A stretch of DNA of 64,000 bases from Sunxiuqinia elliptica (GTDB lineage: Bacteria; Bacteroidota; Bacteroidia; Bacteroidales; Prolixibacteraceae), in assembly GCF_900113005.1 (NCBI RefSeq), contig NZ_FONW01000004.1, forward strand, positions 62,001 to 126,000, written 5' to 3'. Below are positions 1 to 9,429 of this stretch, piece after piece. Positions within the stretch are counted from its first letter, which is position 1; each line of letters begins with the position of its first letter. Position numbers and translations under genes: made by a program. The notes under the pieces were generated by a model that saw only the letters and a program-made list of their open reading frames with translations, was not told the origin of the DNA and did no database searches.

Positions 1-1310
1 TTCTTTCTCGCTGTAACTTTCCCATTTTCAACCACGCGGTCCAGGTAATCAAACAAGGGCGTATTCAGTTCACTCAAGTTTGTTACATCGGCCAACCAAT
101 AGTTCATCTGCAGATTAATATTCAAGTGGTAGTCAGCATTCCAGGGAGCTGTGATATGTTGATTCCATAGCCCTTGCAGGTTTGCTGGGTTTGTTCCCAT
201 TCGCGAAGAGCTGATCAGCAAATAACGTCCATATTGAAAAAGCAAAGACTCCAGCCCAGTGTCCGTTTGCCCTTCTTTAACTTGTTGTAAACGCTTGTCG
301 GTTGGTATCGAATCCAGTTGCTGATCATTGATATCTAAACTCACCCGGTTGTACAACTCTTGAAAATCCTGAACATGATCAGCATAAACCTTAGTTAAAG
401 GTGTTTCACTTACCGCTTTCAGGTCCTGCTTATTTTGTCCGGCATAGTCATCAAAATAAAATGAAGAGTTTGAAACCAAGTATAAAGTTGCTTGCTTAAC
501 CCCCTGCAACTCTAGGAAATCATCACCACGAGCGACAGTTCCATCTTTATGATCAATTTTTAAGCAAGTTTCAAATTGAACCCCATGCTCAATCGGATCT
601 GGCTTTGAATCGAATACCGCATCACGCTGGGTCACTTCCCCTTGCATCAGCAATAAATTATCTGCAGTTGTTTTGGTTACTACGGTTGGCTTTCCTCCAT
701 CCATCGGACGACTCAAGCTTACTTTACCGTTCAAACCGTCAGCGGCTTCAGTCGCCAACTCGATAACAATTGCACGATGTGGATGCGAAACAAAAATCTT
801 CTCGGTCACCAGCTTGCCATTTGTCCGATAGCTAACGGTTGCTGTTGCTGTTTGAAGGTCCAAATCCCGGCGATAATCGGTGATGTTTTCATGCTGAAAC
901 CCTAAATGTAAATCGCCCAATGTTTGATGAGAGCGAACAACCCGTTTTCTTGAAAATTTCTCAACAAATAAAGCATCGGCCTCCACATGCTTGCCTGCCT
1001 TTAACAACTCCCGAATCTGCTCCAGGTCGTTTTCATTTCCAGCAGGCTCATCCCAGCCTTTATCTGCTGGCCACATCGAATCATCATTCAACTGAATGCG
1101 TTCCTCACTCGGTTTACCAAAAACCATCACACCAAGCCGCCCATTTCCCAATGGCAATGCCTCCTCCCATTTTTGGGCTGGCTGCTCATACCACAGCACG
1201 TGTTCTCCAGGCAATCGATTGTCCTCTACCTTATTGCTACATGACGAAAATGCAATAAGTACAATTACACAAAGGCTCCAAAAGCCCGGTAAAAATCCTT
1301 TCTTTTTCAT
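1..1310 (-). CDS. GH95-type alpha-L-fucosidase lipoprotein, 5' part only
   Basis: The reading frame starts at an ATG at 1308-1310 and stays open to the left window edge, so the 3' part (most of the catalytic barrel) is missing. The N-terminus is a lipoprotein signal (MKKKGFLPGFW, hydrophobic stretch, lipobox FSSC). The mature protein begins with the GH95 N-terminal pattern: LWYEQPAQKWEEALPLGNG, then RLGVMVFG and an IQLNDDSMWP-like segment. Further on, NPANLQGLWN and NLQMNYW are typical of GH95 (alpha-1,2-L-fucosidases and relatives). The enzyme would be surface or periplasmic and release fucose, or a related sugar such as L-galactose, from glycans. The family assignment rests on motifs; substrate cannot be decided from this fragment. 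Confidence 0.85.
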   Translation of the reverse strand, partial: MKKKGFLPGFWSLCVIVLIAFSSCSNKVEDNRLPGEHVLWYEQPAQKWEEALPLGNGRLGVMVFGKPSEERIQLNDDSMWPADKGWDEPAGNENDLEQIRELLKAGKHVEADALFVEKFSRKRVVRSHQTLGDLHLGFQHENITDYRRDLDLQTATATVSYRTNGKLVTEKIFVSHPHRAIVIELATEAADGLNGKVSLSRPMDGGKPTVVTKTTADNLLLMQGEVTQRDAVFDSKPDPIEHGVQFETCLKIDHKDGTVARGDDFLELQGVKQATLYLVSNSSFYFDDYAGQNKQDLKAVSETPLTKVYADHVQDFQELYNRVSLDINDQQLDSIPTDKRLQQVKEGQTDTGLESLLFQYGRYLLISSSRMGTNPANLQGLWNQHITAPWNADYHLNINLQMNYWLADVTNLSELNTPLFDYLDRVVENGKVTARK

Positions 1311-1462
1311 AATTTCTGAGTAGTTAGTATGTTTGATGTTAGTCTAATACAAATCGTATTCCTCTAACTAAGCGCCAAAATAGCACTTTTCGGTGAGATT
1401 TCAGAATGAATAGTGAGTACGTTCCAGACTTCCGTAAAACTCAAAAATTCAATCGTAAAAAG

Positions 1463-2353
1463 CTACGATACCCTTTCGCCTAAAGTGCCGAAGTACTTTT
1501 TAAAAGCGCGTACATCAGCAACCACTTTAAAATTGGAGGGCAATTGCGGATGATGTAGCGAAAGCTGTGCTCCGGTTACAAACACCTTTTTGCGTTTAAA
1601 TGCTGCATTCATTTGCTGAATATAGTCGTTCAGCTCATCGGGTTCAATACCGTTGATAAACGCTGTAAACACCCGATCAACCTTTTGCATTCCTTCAAGC
1701 TTTAGCAAGTCGTCGAAAGGCACATTTTGCCCCAAGTACAAGGTTTTGTAGCCAGCTTTTAGGGCTAAATACTGATAGAATAGCAAGCTCAGTTCATGCA
1801 ACTCCCCTTCTCTTAAATAAAAAAGAACCGTTGAACTAGCTTGGTGATTCGAAAAGCGAGAACTTTCACGAATTAATAATTGACGAGTAATGTTGGACAC
1901 AAAGTGCTCCTGTGCTGGAAAAACAGAGCCAATTTGCCAGTAAATGCCCACCTTCTCGAAAAGCGGAAAAACGACTGTCATGAACGTTTCCTCAAAACCA
2001 ATACGTTCAATTTCCTGCGCCAGTATTCCTTCAAAATTGAGATGATCAAAATTAACCATCGAAACGATAAGTTGATCGATAATCCCTTCTGAAGAAAGTG
2101 ACTTTTCGTTCAATTTCAACACTTCCTGCTGAATCTGCTTGTCCTCAAAAACAGAAACCTTGGATATTTTATACCCATGCTTAACCAGCATCGAAACATT
2201 CAAAAGCTTACGAAGCTCCTCATCGCTATAATAGCGAATGTTCGTGATTGTACGCAAGGGCTCGAGCAAACCATATCGTTTCTCCCAAATACGAATGGTA
2301 TGGGCTTTAATGCCCGACAAAGTCTCCAAATCTTTAATCGTATAATAGTTCAT
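1463..2353 (-). CDS. MerR-family regulator with B12-binding (CarH/LitR-like) domain
   Basis: The N-terminal 70 residues are a MerR winged helix (MNYYTIKDLETLSGIKAHTI, IRIWEKRYGLLEP). The rest matches the cobalamin-binding half of CarH/LitR photoreceptor regulators. The Wx9EH motif of the helical cap is present (W139, E149, H150), and ELHELS near H186 corresponds to the (E/D)xHxxG cobalamin-ligand motif, with Ser in place of Gly. LYLGQNVPF is the usual next strand of a B12 Rossmann fold. I chose the ATG at 2351-2353; the 15-base longer form would begin with TTG. In this family adenosylcobalamin allows light-dependent control of DNA binding. The usual carotenoid or photolyase targets are not visible nearby, so the regulon is unknown. 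Confidence 0.85.
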   Translation of the reverse strand: MNYYTIKDLETLSGIKAHTIRIWEKRYGLLEPLRTITNIRYYSDEELRKLLNVSMLVKHGYKISKVSVFEDKQIQQEVLKLNEKSLSSEGIIDQLIVSMVNFDHLNFEGILAQEIERIGFEETFMTVVFPLFEKVGIYWQIGSVFPAQEHFVSNITRQLLIRESSRFSNHQASSTVLFYLREGELHELSLLFYQYLALKAGYKTLYLGQNVPFDDLLKLEGMQKVDRVFTAFINGIEPDELNDYIQQMNAAFKRKKVFVTGAQLSLHHPQLPSNFKVVADVRAFKKYFGTLGERVS

Positions 2354-2685
2354 AAGACCAAAATTCAACGTTTCTATTTAGTCGTTCCTCCTAAACAAGC
2401 GTATTCTTTGAAGCTCAACATTTCAGCTGAGCCGGTTAAAGCACTTAACTTAATCCTGTTGCAGGCCTTTCGAGAAAATCAGAGGAGCAAAATAGCTCCG
2501 AAACCTGCAAAATTACTAAACTATAACACGGTATCTGCATTTTTGTTTAACTTTTATCTAAATAAAATAAACAGGATAATTTTTGCTAAATCCTGTTTCA
2601 TCTAAGACAAAAAGCCAGATCGAAATAGTTTTTTGAGATTCAACATTTCCATTAATTTTGATCCACAATCCAATATGCAATTGAA
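2354..2685. other. Divergent intergenic region between MerR gene and BatA-like gene
   Basis: About 330 bases without a convincing gene. It holds a good candidate promoter for the plus-strand gene (2632-2660). It also holds a short inverted repeat, GGAGC-N6-GCTCC at 2484-2499, and a minus-strand TAATTTTG-type element (plus-strand CAAAATTA at 2508-2515) that could serve the MerR gene. The inverted repeat is a candidate regulator site, but nothing links it to a particular protein. Confidence 0.5.
2632..2660 (+). promoter_or_regulatory. Candidate Bacteroidota-type promoter of BatA-like gene
   Basis: TTTG at 2632-2635 and TAATTTTG at 2653-2660 are separated by 17 bases and match the Bacteroidota -33/-7 consensus (TTTG and TAnnTTTG). 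The element ends 25 bases before the start codon at 2686. Confidence 0.6.
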
Positions 2686-4758
2686 ATGAAGTTTATCTAT
2701 CCTGAATTTTTAGTAGCTCTGCTTTTGATCGGCATTCCGATTCTTATTCACTTTCTTCATTTCAAACGCTACAAAACCGTTTATTTTAGCCAAGTCAATT
2801 TTCTGAAAGCTGTTAAAGAAGAAAGTCGCAAAAAGAATAATCTGAAGCAATTACTCATTCTACTTTGTCGGATTTTAACTGTTGCAGCCCTTGTTTTTAT
2901 TTTCTCTCAGCCTTATTTCCCGGCCAATAAAGAAGCCAAAAACCTAGCTCAAAAACTTGTAGCCATTTATGTTGACAACTCTTTTAGCATGAAGCAAGAG
3001 GGTAATCAAGGAATTTTGCTGGAGCAAGCCAAGAGTAGAGCAATGGAAATTGCTCAAAGCTATGGGCCCGCAACCCGCTTTTTACTGATCGATAATCAGC
3101 AACAACCAGAAAGTCGGCAAATCCTTAGTCAAAGCCAACTGATCAGCAAACTCGGAAGTATTCATGAAAGCCCGGTACAGTTGCCATTATCGCAAATTCA
3201 TCAAAGCCTATCCAACAGGCTACAAAAACAGGGAGCAAAAGCCGAGAAGAATATTTATCTTATTTCGGATTTTCAGAGCTATGCTACCGATCTTAATGTT
3301 TTTATAAAAGATACAAGTATTTATACCTATCTCATTCCTTTAACAGGACAAAGCACGAACAATTTATTGATTGATAGTTGCTGGTTTGAAACTCCCGGAC
3401 ATAAAAAGAACCGAGAAGAGATTCTAAGTGTGCGTATTCAAAATCAGTCCAGTCAAAGCTACCAGAACGTTCCCGTTCGACTAAAGATCAATGATACAAT
3501 CAAGGCAATCAATAATTTATCAATTGAACCTGAAGCCACGGAAGAAATTCAGCTCACCTATAAAAACAACCAAGCTGGTATACACCGCGGCCTTGTTGAG
3601 CTGGATGATTATCCTATTGTTTATGACAACCATTATTACTTTAGCTATACAGTCCATTCAAAAAATCGGGTGTTGGCCATCGCTCAGCCCAATGATCTAA
3701 CAAACAGCAAACTAGAAGCACTTTTCAAAGCTGATGAAAATATTGATTTTGAAACGATTGCTGTCAATAAAATTCAGGTCAGTCAATTCAAAAATTACCA
3801 GTGCATCTATCTGCTGAACCTGGAAAATTTAAGTTCGGGCCTAATAAGCTCACTCAAGCAATTTGTGGAACAAGGTGGATCGTTGGCAGTCTTTCCGGGA
3901 ATTAATAGTCAACTAAGCAGCTACAACCAACTGTTTGCAAGCTTAAATGCTGTGCAACTAATTGCCGGCGACTCTACGCAATTACGAATGGAAAAAGTTA
4001 ATTACAAGCATCTTCTATTCGACAAGGTCTTCTTACATGAGAAACAAGACCTCGAGCTTCCTCGTGTTTCATACAGTTTTAGAACAAGTACAAACTCTCG
4101 AAGCCTGGAAACTTCATTGGTAGAGTTCAACAACCGACAGCCGGCAGTCTCTGAATTTCAAGCAGGTTCAGGCCGCTTATACCAATTCAATTTCCCGCTG
4201 GATGACGAGAAAACAAATTTTACACAACAAGCCATTTTTGTTCCACTGATCTACAACATCGCTTTAAACAGCTTTGCCCCACAGGATATTCAATATGAAA
4301 TAAAGAATGATCTAGTTTTAAACCTCTCATTCAATGAAGCACAACGACCAACTAACACGCAAACGCTTTTGCTGGACAATGGCAAACAACAATTCAGAAT
4401 TCCGGTGATCAATCAATTGAACAATCAACTACGAATTGACCCGGGACAAGCAATTCAGCAAGCTGGTTTTTACGATCTGTACAGCAACGAACACCAACTC
4501 CGAACGCTGGCATTTAACTACAGCCGGGAAGAATCTCGCTCCTCGACTCAAAATGCACAACAGTTGAACCAAGTTCTATCAACTCTAAATAATCCGAACA
4601 TCACGACCATTGAAGGAGGTAACAACGACTTTGTTCAACAGCTTTTAATTGCCAATGAAGGTACTCAACTTTGGAAAATTTTCTTATTTCTTGCACTCTT
4701 CTTTCTTGCGATGGAAGTTCTTATCAGTCGTTTTTGGGAGATGATCTTTAAAAGGTGA
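2686..4758 (+). CDS. BatA/aerotolerance-type membrane protein with VWA-like domain
   Basis: A 690-residue inner-membrane protein. The N-terminus (MKFIYPEFLVALLLIGIPIL, then HFLHFKRYKTVYFSQVNFLK) is the BatA N-terminal domain (PF07584) with its first membrane helix. A second helix lies near residues 60-80 (LLILLCRILTVAALVFIFSQP). The following region, with YVDNSFSMKQEG, resembles a von Willebrand A strand with a DxSxS metal site (DNSFS, first Asp present). The middle has a GATase-like or WFA-type periplasmic fold (FVEQGGSLAVFPG), and a final helix sits at about residue 665 (LWKIFLFLALFFLAMEVLI). Family members are widespread in Bacteroidota; their function is not established here. A promoter is visible directly upstream and the gene stands alone. 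Confidence 0.8.
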   Translation: MKFIYPEFLVALLLIGIPILIHFLHFKRYKTVYFSQVNFLKAVKEESRKKNNLKQLLILLCRILTVAALVFIFSQPYFPANKEAKNLAQKLVAIYVDNSFSMKQEGNQGILLEQAKSRAMEIAQSYGPATRFLLIDNQQQPESRQILSQSQLISKLGSIHESPVQLPLSQIHQSLSNRLQKQGAKAEKNIYLISDFQSYATDLNVFIKDTSIYTYLIPLTGQSTNNLLIDSCWFETPGHKKNREEILSVRIQNQSSQSYQNVPVRLKINDTIKAINNLSIEPEATEEIQLTYKNNQAGIHRGLVELDDYPIVYDNHYYFSYTVHSKNRVLAIAQPNDLTNSKLEALFKADENIDFETIAVNKIQVSQFKNYQCIYLLNLENLSSGLISSLKQFVEQGGSLAVFPGINSQLSSYNQLFASLNAVQLIAGDSTQLRMEKVNYKHLLFDKVFLHEKQDLELPRVSYSFRTSTNSRSLETSLVEFNNRQPAVSEFQAGSGRLYQFNFPLDDEKTNFTQQAIFVPLIYNIALNSFAPQDIQYEIKNDLVLNLSFNEAQRPTNTQTLLLDNGKQQFRIPVINQLNNQLRIDPGQAIQQAGFYDLYSNEHQLRTLAFNYSREESRSSTQNAQQLNQVLSTLNNPNITTIEGGNNDFVQQLLIANEGTQLWKIFLFLALFFLAMEVLISRFWEMIFKR

Positions 4759-4828
4759 CAGCTATTAAAAATGCAATTATTAAGTTGATTCCCGCTATAT
4801 ATTAAAACGGATAAACCTCTTAAAAGGA

Positions 4829-6730
4829 TTACTTCTCTGCCTCGACATGCGGAATTGAAAAACGAAAAGTCGCTCCTTTCCCCGGCTCACTCTCCAACCA
4901 AACCATGCCATCATTCTTTTCAATAAATTCACGGCAAATAACTAGGCCCAAACCACTTCCGGTCTCCCCTGCTGTTCCCGGAGAACTTGTATTTTCCTCG
5001 TAATTGAAGAACTTGTGTTGTTTTTCGGCGTCAATACCAATTCCCTGATCAATAACGGAGACCTGAATATTTTCTCCAATCTTCTTTGCATTCACCCGAA
5101 TAACCGAATCTGGGTAAGAAAACTTGATGGAGTTAAAAATCAAGTTTCGAACAACTGTTGCAATCATATCTTTATCGGCAAAAACCTGCAAACTGTCATC
5201 AATATCCAACTCGACACGTTGCGATTTAGCCACCAAGTTTGGCGTTGCCAAGCTAACCACATTGTCGACAACACTTTTTAAGTTAAAAAAAGTCTTGTAC
5301 ACCTTAATTCGATTGGTTTGCGAACGCGTCCAAAACAACAAATTCTCGAGTAAAGCAAAGCCCTGCTCAGTTGCATCACTCAAGTCTGTAATAATCTGGC
5401 TCAGCTCCTCTTTGGTAAACGAGTCAAACTCTGATCGGAGCAAGCTGGTATAACTCACCAATGCATTGAATGGATTCTTAAGGTCGTGGGCGATAATGGA
5501 GAAAAAACGATCTTTCGAAGTATTCGATTTCTTAAGCTCCTCGGTTTTCTCCTGAAGCTTCCGAGCCAATATCTTTTCTTCTCGAAGTAAATAGAACAGA
5601 ATAGCCAAAAAGAGAATGACCAACCCTATAATTAAGTACAAATACCCCTGAATATTTTTTGAACTGTTCAGCAATTCTTTCTGCTGCATATTCTCCTGCT
5701 GAAGCTCCAAAATCTCACGCTGTTTCTTTTCCAGCCGGTATTGAGCTTCCAACTTTCGAATCATTTCGGTTTGTTTCCCTCCAATCAGGCTGTCATATAC
5801 CTCGTTATAAAGATCGTAGTACTTTAACGCATTTTTATAATCTTCCTGTTCTTCGTAATAAAACGACAAATTACTATAGATATCACCTGAAAAATCGTAC
5901 AGGTCAATCTCTTGTGCAATTTGCAAAGCCTCCTTAAAATTTTTCAGCGAACGTCTGTATTTTTTCTGATCCAGGTATACCAAGCCAATATTGTTCTTAG
6001 CCATAGCAATACCTCCCTGGTCTCTGGATTTTTCATACAAGTCCAAGGCTTCTTTATAATAATCTAAGCTCTCGTCGTAATCCTTTTCATCATAAGCCAA
6101 GGTTCCCATATTGTTCAGTACATTGACTTGAGATAAGCTATCTCCGCTGGTCTCAGCCAACTGATACGCCTTGTTGTTAAACTCCCACGCTTTCTGGTAT
6201 TGTTTCAGATTTTGATAACAGATTCCCAAGTTGATGTAGCTCGCAAGTAATCCCTCCGCATTGGCAGCCAAGCTATCCAACCGAAACGACTCCTTGTAAA
6301 ACTCCAGCGCCCGCGAAAAATCTTCAAGTTCGTCGAATACCATTCCCAGATTGTTATAAACCTTCGCTTTCTGTTTTAAATTTGGATTGTGATCCAGTAA
6401 ATTCAGGGCCTTATAAAAATAATTGGTCCCTTTTTCGTAGGCACCAACATTAAATTCGGCAAGTCCGAGGTAATTATAAACTTCTACTTGAAGGGAGTCA
6501 TTTTCAACACGAATGGCACTATCTAAAGCTTCTTCTAAACAAGAAACTACATAGTCGTTATATAGAACCGAATCCACATAGTTTTTTGCAACCTCGACCA
6601 ATTTACTTACCCGCTCCGACTTGCTCTTGTCAACTTCCAATTTTAAGGAATCTAGCCTGGGCTGCTGCCCGCAAACAAAAACCGGCACGGGAAGAAACAG
6701 TAAAAATAAGATCGCATTTTTACACTTCAT
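4829..6730 (-). CDS. TPR-containing membrane sensor histidine kinase
   Basis: This 633-residue kinase starts with a signal peptide (CGQQP after a hydrophobic stretch), followed by about seven tetratricopeptide repeats in the periplasm (roughly residues 60-310), a coiled coil, one membrane helix (about 363-382) and a cytoplasmic HisKA/HATPase module. The phospho-acceptor is H415 in SIIAHDLKNPF. The N box reads NLIFNSIKFS, the G1 box DQGIGI and the G2 box GSGLGL. No receiver or DNA-binding domain follows, and no response regulator is adjacent, so it is an orphan kinase here. I chose the ATG at 6728-6730 because the longer form would begin with GTG and gain only three residues. The TPR input suggests sensing through protein partners or peptides; the ligand is unknown. 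Confidence 0.9.
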   Translation of the reverse strand: MKCKNAILFLLFLPVPVFVCGQQPRLDSLKLEVDKSKSERVSKLVEVAKNYVDSVLYNDYVVSCLEEALDSAIRVENDSLQVEVYNYLGLAEFNVGAYEKGTNYFYKALNLLDHNPNLKQKAKVYNNLGMVFDELEDFSRALEFYKESFRLDSLAANAEGLLASYINLGICYQNLKQYQKAWEFNNKAYQLAETSGDSLSQVNVLNNMGTLAYDEKDYDESLDYYKEALDLYEKSRDQGGIAMAKNNIGLVYLDQKKYRRSLKNFKEALQIAQEIDLYDFSGDIYSNLSFYYEEQEDYKNALKYYDLYNEVYDSLIGGKQTEMIRKLEAQYRLEKKQREILELQQENMQQKELLNSSKNIQGYLYLIIGLVILFLAILFYLLREEKILARKLQEKTEELKKSNTSKDRFFSIIAHDLKNPFNALVSYTSLLRSEFDSFTKEELSQIITDLSDATEQGFALLENLLFWTRSQTNRIKVYKTFFNLKSVVDNVVSLATPNLVAKSQRVELDIDDSLQVFADKDMIATVVRNLIFNSIKFSYPDSVIRVNAKKIGENIQVSVIDQGIGIDAEKQHKFFNYEENTSSPGTAGETGSGLGLVICREFIEKNDGMVWLESEPGKGATFRFSIPHVEAEK

Positions 6731-6945
6731 GAATACCACACTTTACTGACTAGCATGCAAATATAAGATAAAACGAGAAAGAATCTTAAGATTTATAACA
6801 GAAAGCATAGTAAGGGAAAAAATATGAAATTTAAAAATGGTTTTGTCATTCGGAAAGATTTTATTTAACAGGCTAAAACACTTTGAAATACAACTGATAA
6901 TATGTAATTCTGCTATTCAAATAAACGCGCTAATTTATACTACTT

Positions 6946-8169
6946 ATGGAAAATCAATCAGCTCAATTTTTCATTGATCGTGAAGCACGATTCGGAGCAC
7001 ACAACTACCATCCACTTCCTGCGGTTTTAGAACGTGGCGAAGGCGTCTATGTATGGGATGTGGAAGGAAAACGCTACATGGATTTTCTGGCTGCTTATTC
7101 AGCCGTAAATCAAGGGCATTGCCATCCCAAAATTGTTGAAGCTTTAAACAAGCAAGCCAATACCTTGGCTCTAACCTCCAGGGCTTTTTACAACAATGTA
7201 CTAGGTGAATGGGAAGAATACATGAGTAAGCTCTTTGGTTACGATAAGATGCTGCCGATGAACTCAGGTGCCGAGGCTGATGAAACAGCGCTTAAACTCA
7301 TTCGCAAGTGGGCCTACAAAGTAAAAGGTATTCCTAAAAACGAAGCCAAGATTGTTGTCTGCAACGGCAATTTCCACGGTCGCACCATTACCATTGTTTC
7401 CATGTCTTCCGACCCGGATGCCTATAATGATTACGGCCCGTTTACGCCAGGTTTTGTCAATATTCCGTACAATGACCTGGAAGCGCTGGGAAATGCCCTG
7501 CAAGACCCACAGGTTGCTGGCTTTTTGGTTGAGCCAATTCAAGCAGAAGCCGGAGTTTATGTTCCTGAAGATGGATTTTTGAAAAAAGCATCAGAGCTCT
7601 GTAAAAAGTACCATGTGCTATTTGCTGCCGACGAAGTACAAACGGGTTTGGCGCGTACTGGAAAAATGCTGGCCTGCGACCACGAAAATGTGCGCCCTGA
7701 TATTCTGATCTTAGGGAAAGCCATTTCCGGAGGGATGTTTCCTGTCTCTTGTGTCCTGGCCGATGATGAAATCATGCTAACCATTGCCCCGGGCGAACAT
7801 GGTTCAACCTATGGTGGGAACCCGATAGCAGGGAAGGTAGCCATGGCTGCACTCGATGTTATTCAGGATGAAAAATTGGCCGACAATGCTGAAAAAATGG
7901 GACAGCTCTTCCGTCATGAAATGAGCTCCATTAAATCGGAAATGATTGAAATTGTAAGAGGAAAAGGGCTGCTCAATGCCATTGCGATCAAACCCGTAGA
8001 AGGAAAATCCGCATGGGATGTTTGTTTGGCAATGAAAGAAAATGGCATTTTAGCTAAACCAACGCACGAACATATTATTCGCTTTACGCCACCTTTGGTA
8101 ATTAATGAAACCCAAATGCGGGAAGCGATTGAAAAGATAAAAGAAACTTTTAAAAGTTTTGGTTTTTAG
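6946..8169 (+). CDS. rocD: Ornithine aminotransferase
   Basis: A class III PLP aminotransferase of 407 residues. It converts ornithine and 2-oxoglutarate to glutamate-5-semialdehyde and glutamate, linking arginine, proline and glutamate metabolism in the cytosol. The N-terminus ([20 protein letters not shown]) and the segment [15 protein letters not shown] are characteristic of ornithine aminotransferases rather than other class III members. [13 protein letters not shown] and [14 protein letters not shown] bind the cofactor phosphate and ring. The Schiff-base lysine is K258 in [14 protein letters not shown], preceded by the PLP-contacting Asp in AADEVQTG. It is complete, single and followed by a clear terminator. 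Confidence 0.95.
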   Translation: MENQSAQFFIDREARFGAHNYHPLPAVLERGEGVYVWDVEGKRYMDFLAAYSAVNQGHCHPKIVEALNKQANTLALTSRAFYNNVLGEWEEYMSKLFGYDKMLPMNSGAEADETALKLIRKWAYKVKGIPKNEAKIVVCNGNFHGRTITIVSMSSDPDAYNDYGPFTPGFVNIPYNDLEALGNALQDPQVAGFLVEPIQAEAGVYVPEDGFLKKASELCKKYHVLFAADEVQTGLARTGKMLACDHENVRPDILILGKAISGGMFPVSCVLADDEIMLTIAPGEHGSTYGGNPIAGKVAMAALDVIQDEKLADNAEKMGQLFRHEMSSIKSEMIEIVRGKGLLNAIAIKPVEGKSAWDVCLAMKENGILAKPTHEHIIRFTPPLVINETQMREAIEKIKETFKSFGF

Positions 8170-8197
8170 TGTACTGCATGTTCAACATGTTTTTATT

Positions 8198-8227
8198 AGA
8201 GGGAGGCTTTCGGGTCTCCCTCTTTTC
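8198..8227 (+). terminator. Intrinsic terminator of rocD
   Basis: An 8-bp perfect stem AGAGGGAG / CTCCCTCT (8198-8205 and 8216-8223) with a 10-base loop, then a short T run, 29 bases after the rocD stop codon. Confidence 0.8.
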
Positions 8228-8276
8228 ATTCCAACAGATTCACAAGCAGGAATCTTAATGACCTTTCCCAAAAGGC

Positions 8277-8387
8277 TTACTCTTTCGATTTCGCTTTTGC
8301 CTTAGCTTTCTTCTCAAGCCTTTTTTCTTTCAATGATTTTTCAGGCTCTTTCTTTGTATTCTTCCGAGCCTCACGATTCTTTGACAT
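8277..8387 (-). CDS. Small lysine-rich basic protein (36 aa)
   Basis: An ATG at 8385-8387 opens a 36-codon frame ending in TAA at 8277-8279. The product is MSKNREARKNTKKEP followed by a segment of repeated K/E/A residues (EKSLKEKRLEKK, KAKAKAKSKE); about 40 percent of the residues are lysine. Very similar short, highly charged proteins (MSKxxxxRKxxKKxP start, KEKxxEKxxKK tail) recur in Bacteroidota genomes and are usually unannotated. The composition suggests a disordered, nucleic-acid- or ribosome-binding protein, but that is inference. It lies in the same direction as the YdeI-like gene, 176 bases downstream of it. Confidence 0.6.
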   Translation of the reverse strand: MSKNREARKNTKKEPEKSLKEKRLEKKAKAKAKSKE

Positions 8388-8563
8388 GAATAACTCAATT
8401 TAAATGAATAACATTTTGATTACTAATAACAGAGGTATTATTGGTGTAAATTTAAATGAAAGCCTGCAAACAACAACAATTTATTTTTCGAAAAAATAAA
8501 TATCCAGAAAAGAAGAGATCCCCACACAACATCCTGTATAAAAAAGCACAACAACAACTGAAG

Positions 8564-9142
8564 CTATCTCATCTGTTTAATTTTAAGCCCAGCTTCGCTA
8601 TCAGCAATCAGTTGATCCAGTCTACGTTTTCGAGTCTGTTCCTGCTTGGCACTCATCACCCAACGAACCACAACTTTATGATAATATTTTGGCATCCTCA
8701 TAAAGTTATCCCAAGCCTTTTTATTCGCTTTAAATGTAGCCAAGTATGTTTGGTCGAACGCCTCCTTTTGTTGCTCGTTCCCATAAATCCCGGATTGATC
8801 TTTTTTCCTGCGCTGAAAAGCAGCCAAGCCAGCAGGACGCATCAAGCCCAACTTCGTTAGTTGATCTACTTTCTGAATATTCACATTGCTCCAAACGCTA
8901 TCCGGTCTTCGGGGAGTAAACCGGATACAATAGCTTTCCTGATCAATTGACTTTCGGATGCCATCAATCCATCCAAAACACAAAGCTTGATCCACTGACT
9001 CACTCCATGTCATGCTTTTCTTTCCGCTCTTTACTTTATAAAAACCAACTAATAATTCGGAAACCGATGTATAATTATTTTTCAGCCATTCCCTGAATTC
9101 TTCTTGAGATTCAAAAAACAATAGTGTTTCTTCTGATTTCAT
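8564..9142 (-). CDS. YdeI/OmpD-associated family protein
   Basis: A 192-residue cytosolic protein of the YdeI/OmpD-associated family. Diagnostic segments are EEFREWLKNNY, LLVGFYKVKSGKKSMTWSESVDQALCFGWIDG (quoted here in two parts: a substrate-like pocket and CFGWIDG) and YCIRFTPRRPDSVWS. The C-terminal RRLDQLIADSEAG matches the bacteriocin-protection (PF13376) tail. Members have been linked to resistance to antimicrobial peptides in a few species, but the biochemical activity is unknown. It stands alone, with no obvious operon partner other than the downstream 36-residue gene. Confidence 0.85.
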   Translation of the reverse strand: MKSEETLLFFESQEEFREWLKNNYTSVSELLVGFYKVKSGKKSMTWSESVDQALCFGWIDGIRKSIDQESYCIRFTPRRPDSVWSNVNIQKVDQLTKLGLMRPAGLAAFQRRKKDQSGIYGNEQQKEAFDQTYLATFKANKKAWDNFMRMPKYYHKVVVRWVMSAKQEQTRKRRLDQLIADSEAGLKIKQMR

Positions 9143-9429
9143 GACGCAACATTTATTTACAAAGATTTTTTACGAACCAACCTCCAAATTAACTGACAAC
9201 AAAACATTTGTAGCTATCGGATGATTCTCACACCTTGTTTTTAGTAAACAGAGGATTTCCCCAATTGTTTACATAACAGATATATAATAATTCTATTTTG
9301 AAATAGGGATAGCTCTCAAAAATTAAATGGAAAGAAAAATAAACTAGTGCTGTCTCACTTTTTAGAAGGTAAAGTGAGTAAAGAGGTTAATTATCTCCAG
9401 TTGGTTAATCAGGTTCATTTCTTAAAACA
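9143..9429. other. AT-rich intergenic region
   Basis: I see no coding frame with recognisable content. It contains an 8-bp inverted repeat CTCACTTT / AAAGTGAG at 9354-9361 and 9371-9378, without a T run on either strand. It could be a weak terminator for yjbQ (stop at 9430) or the remnant of a small repeat. Confidence 0.35.

Noticed and set aside
8456-8860. 134-codon plus-strand open frame over the YdeI-like gene
   Set aside because: It lies antisense to a gene with clear family motifs, and its translation shows no recognisable domain.
9354-9378. CTCACTTT/AAAGTGAG inverted repeat as an insertion sequence end
   Set aside because: No transposase remnant, target duplication or partner repeat was found; it may simply be a weak terminator.
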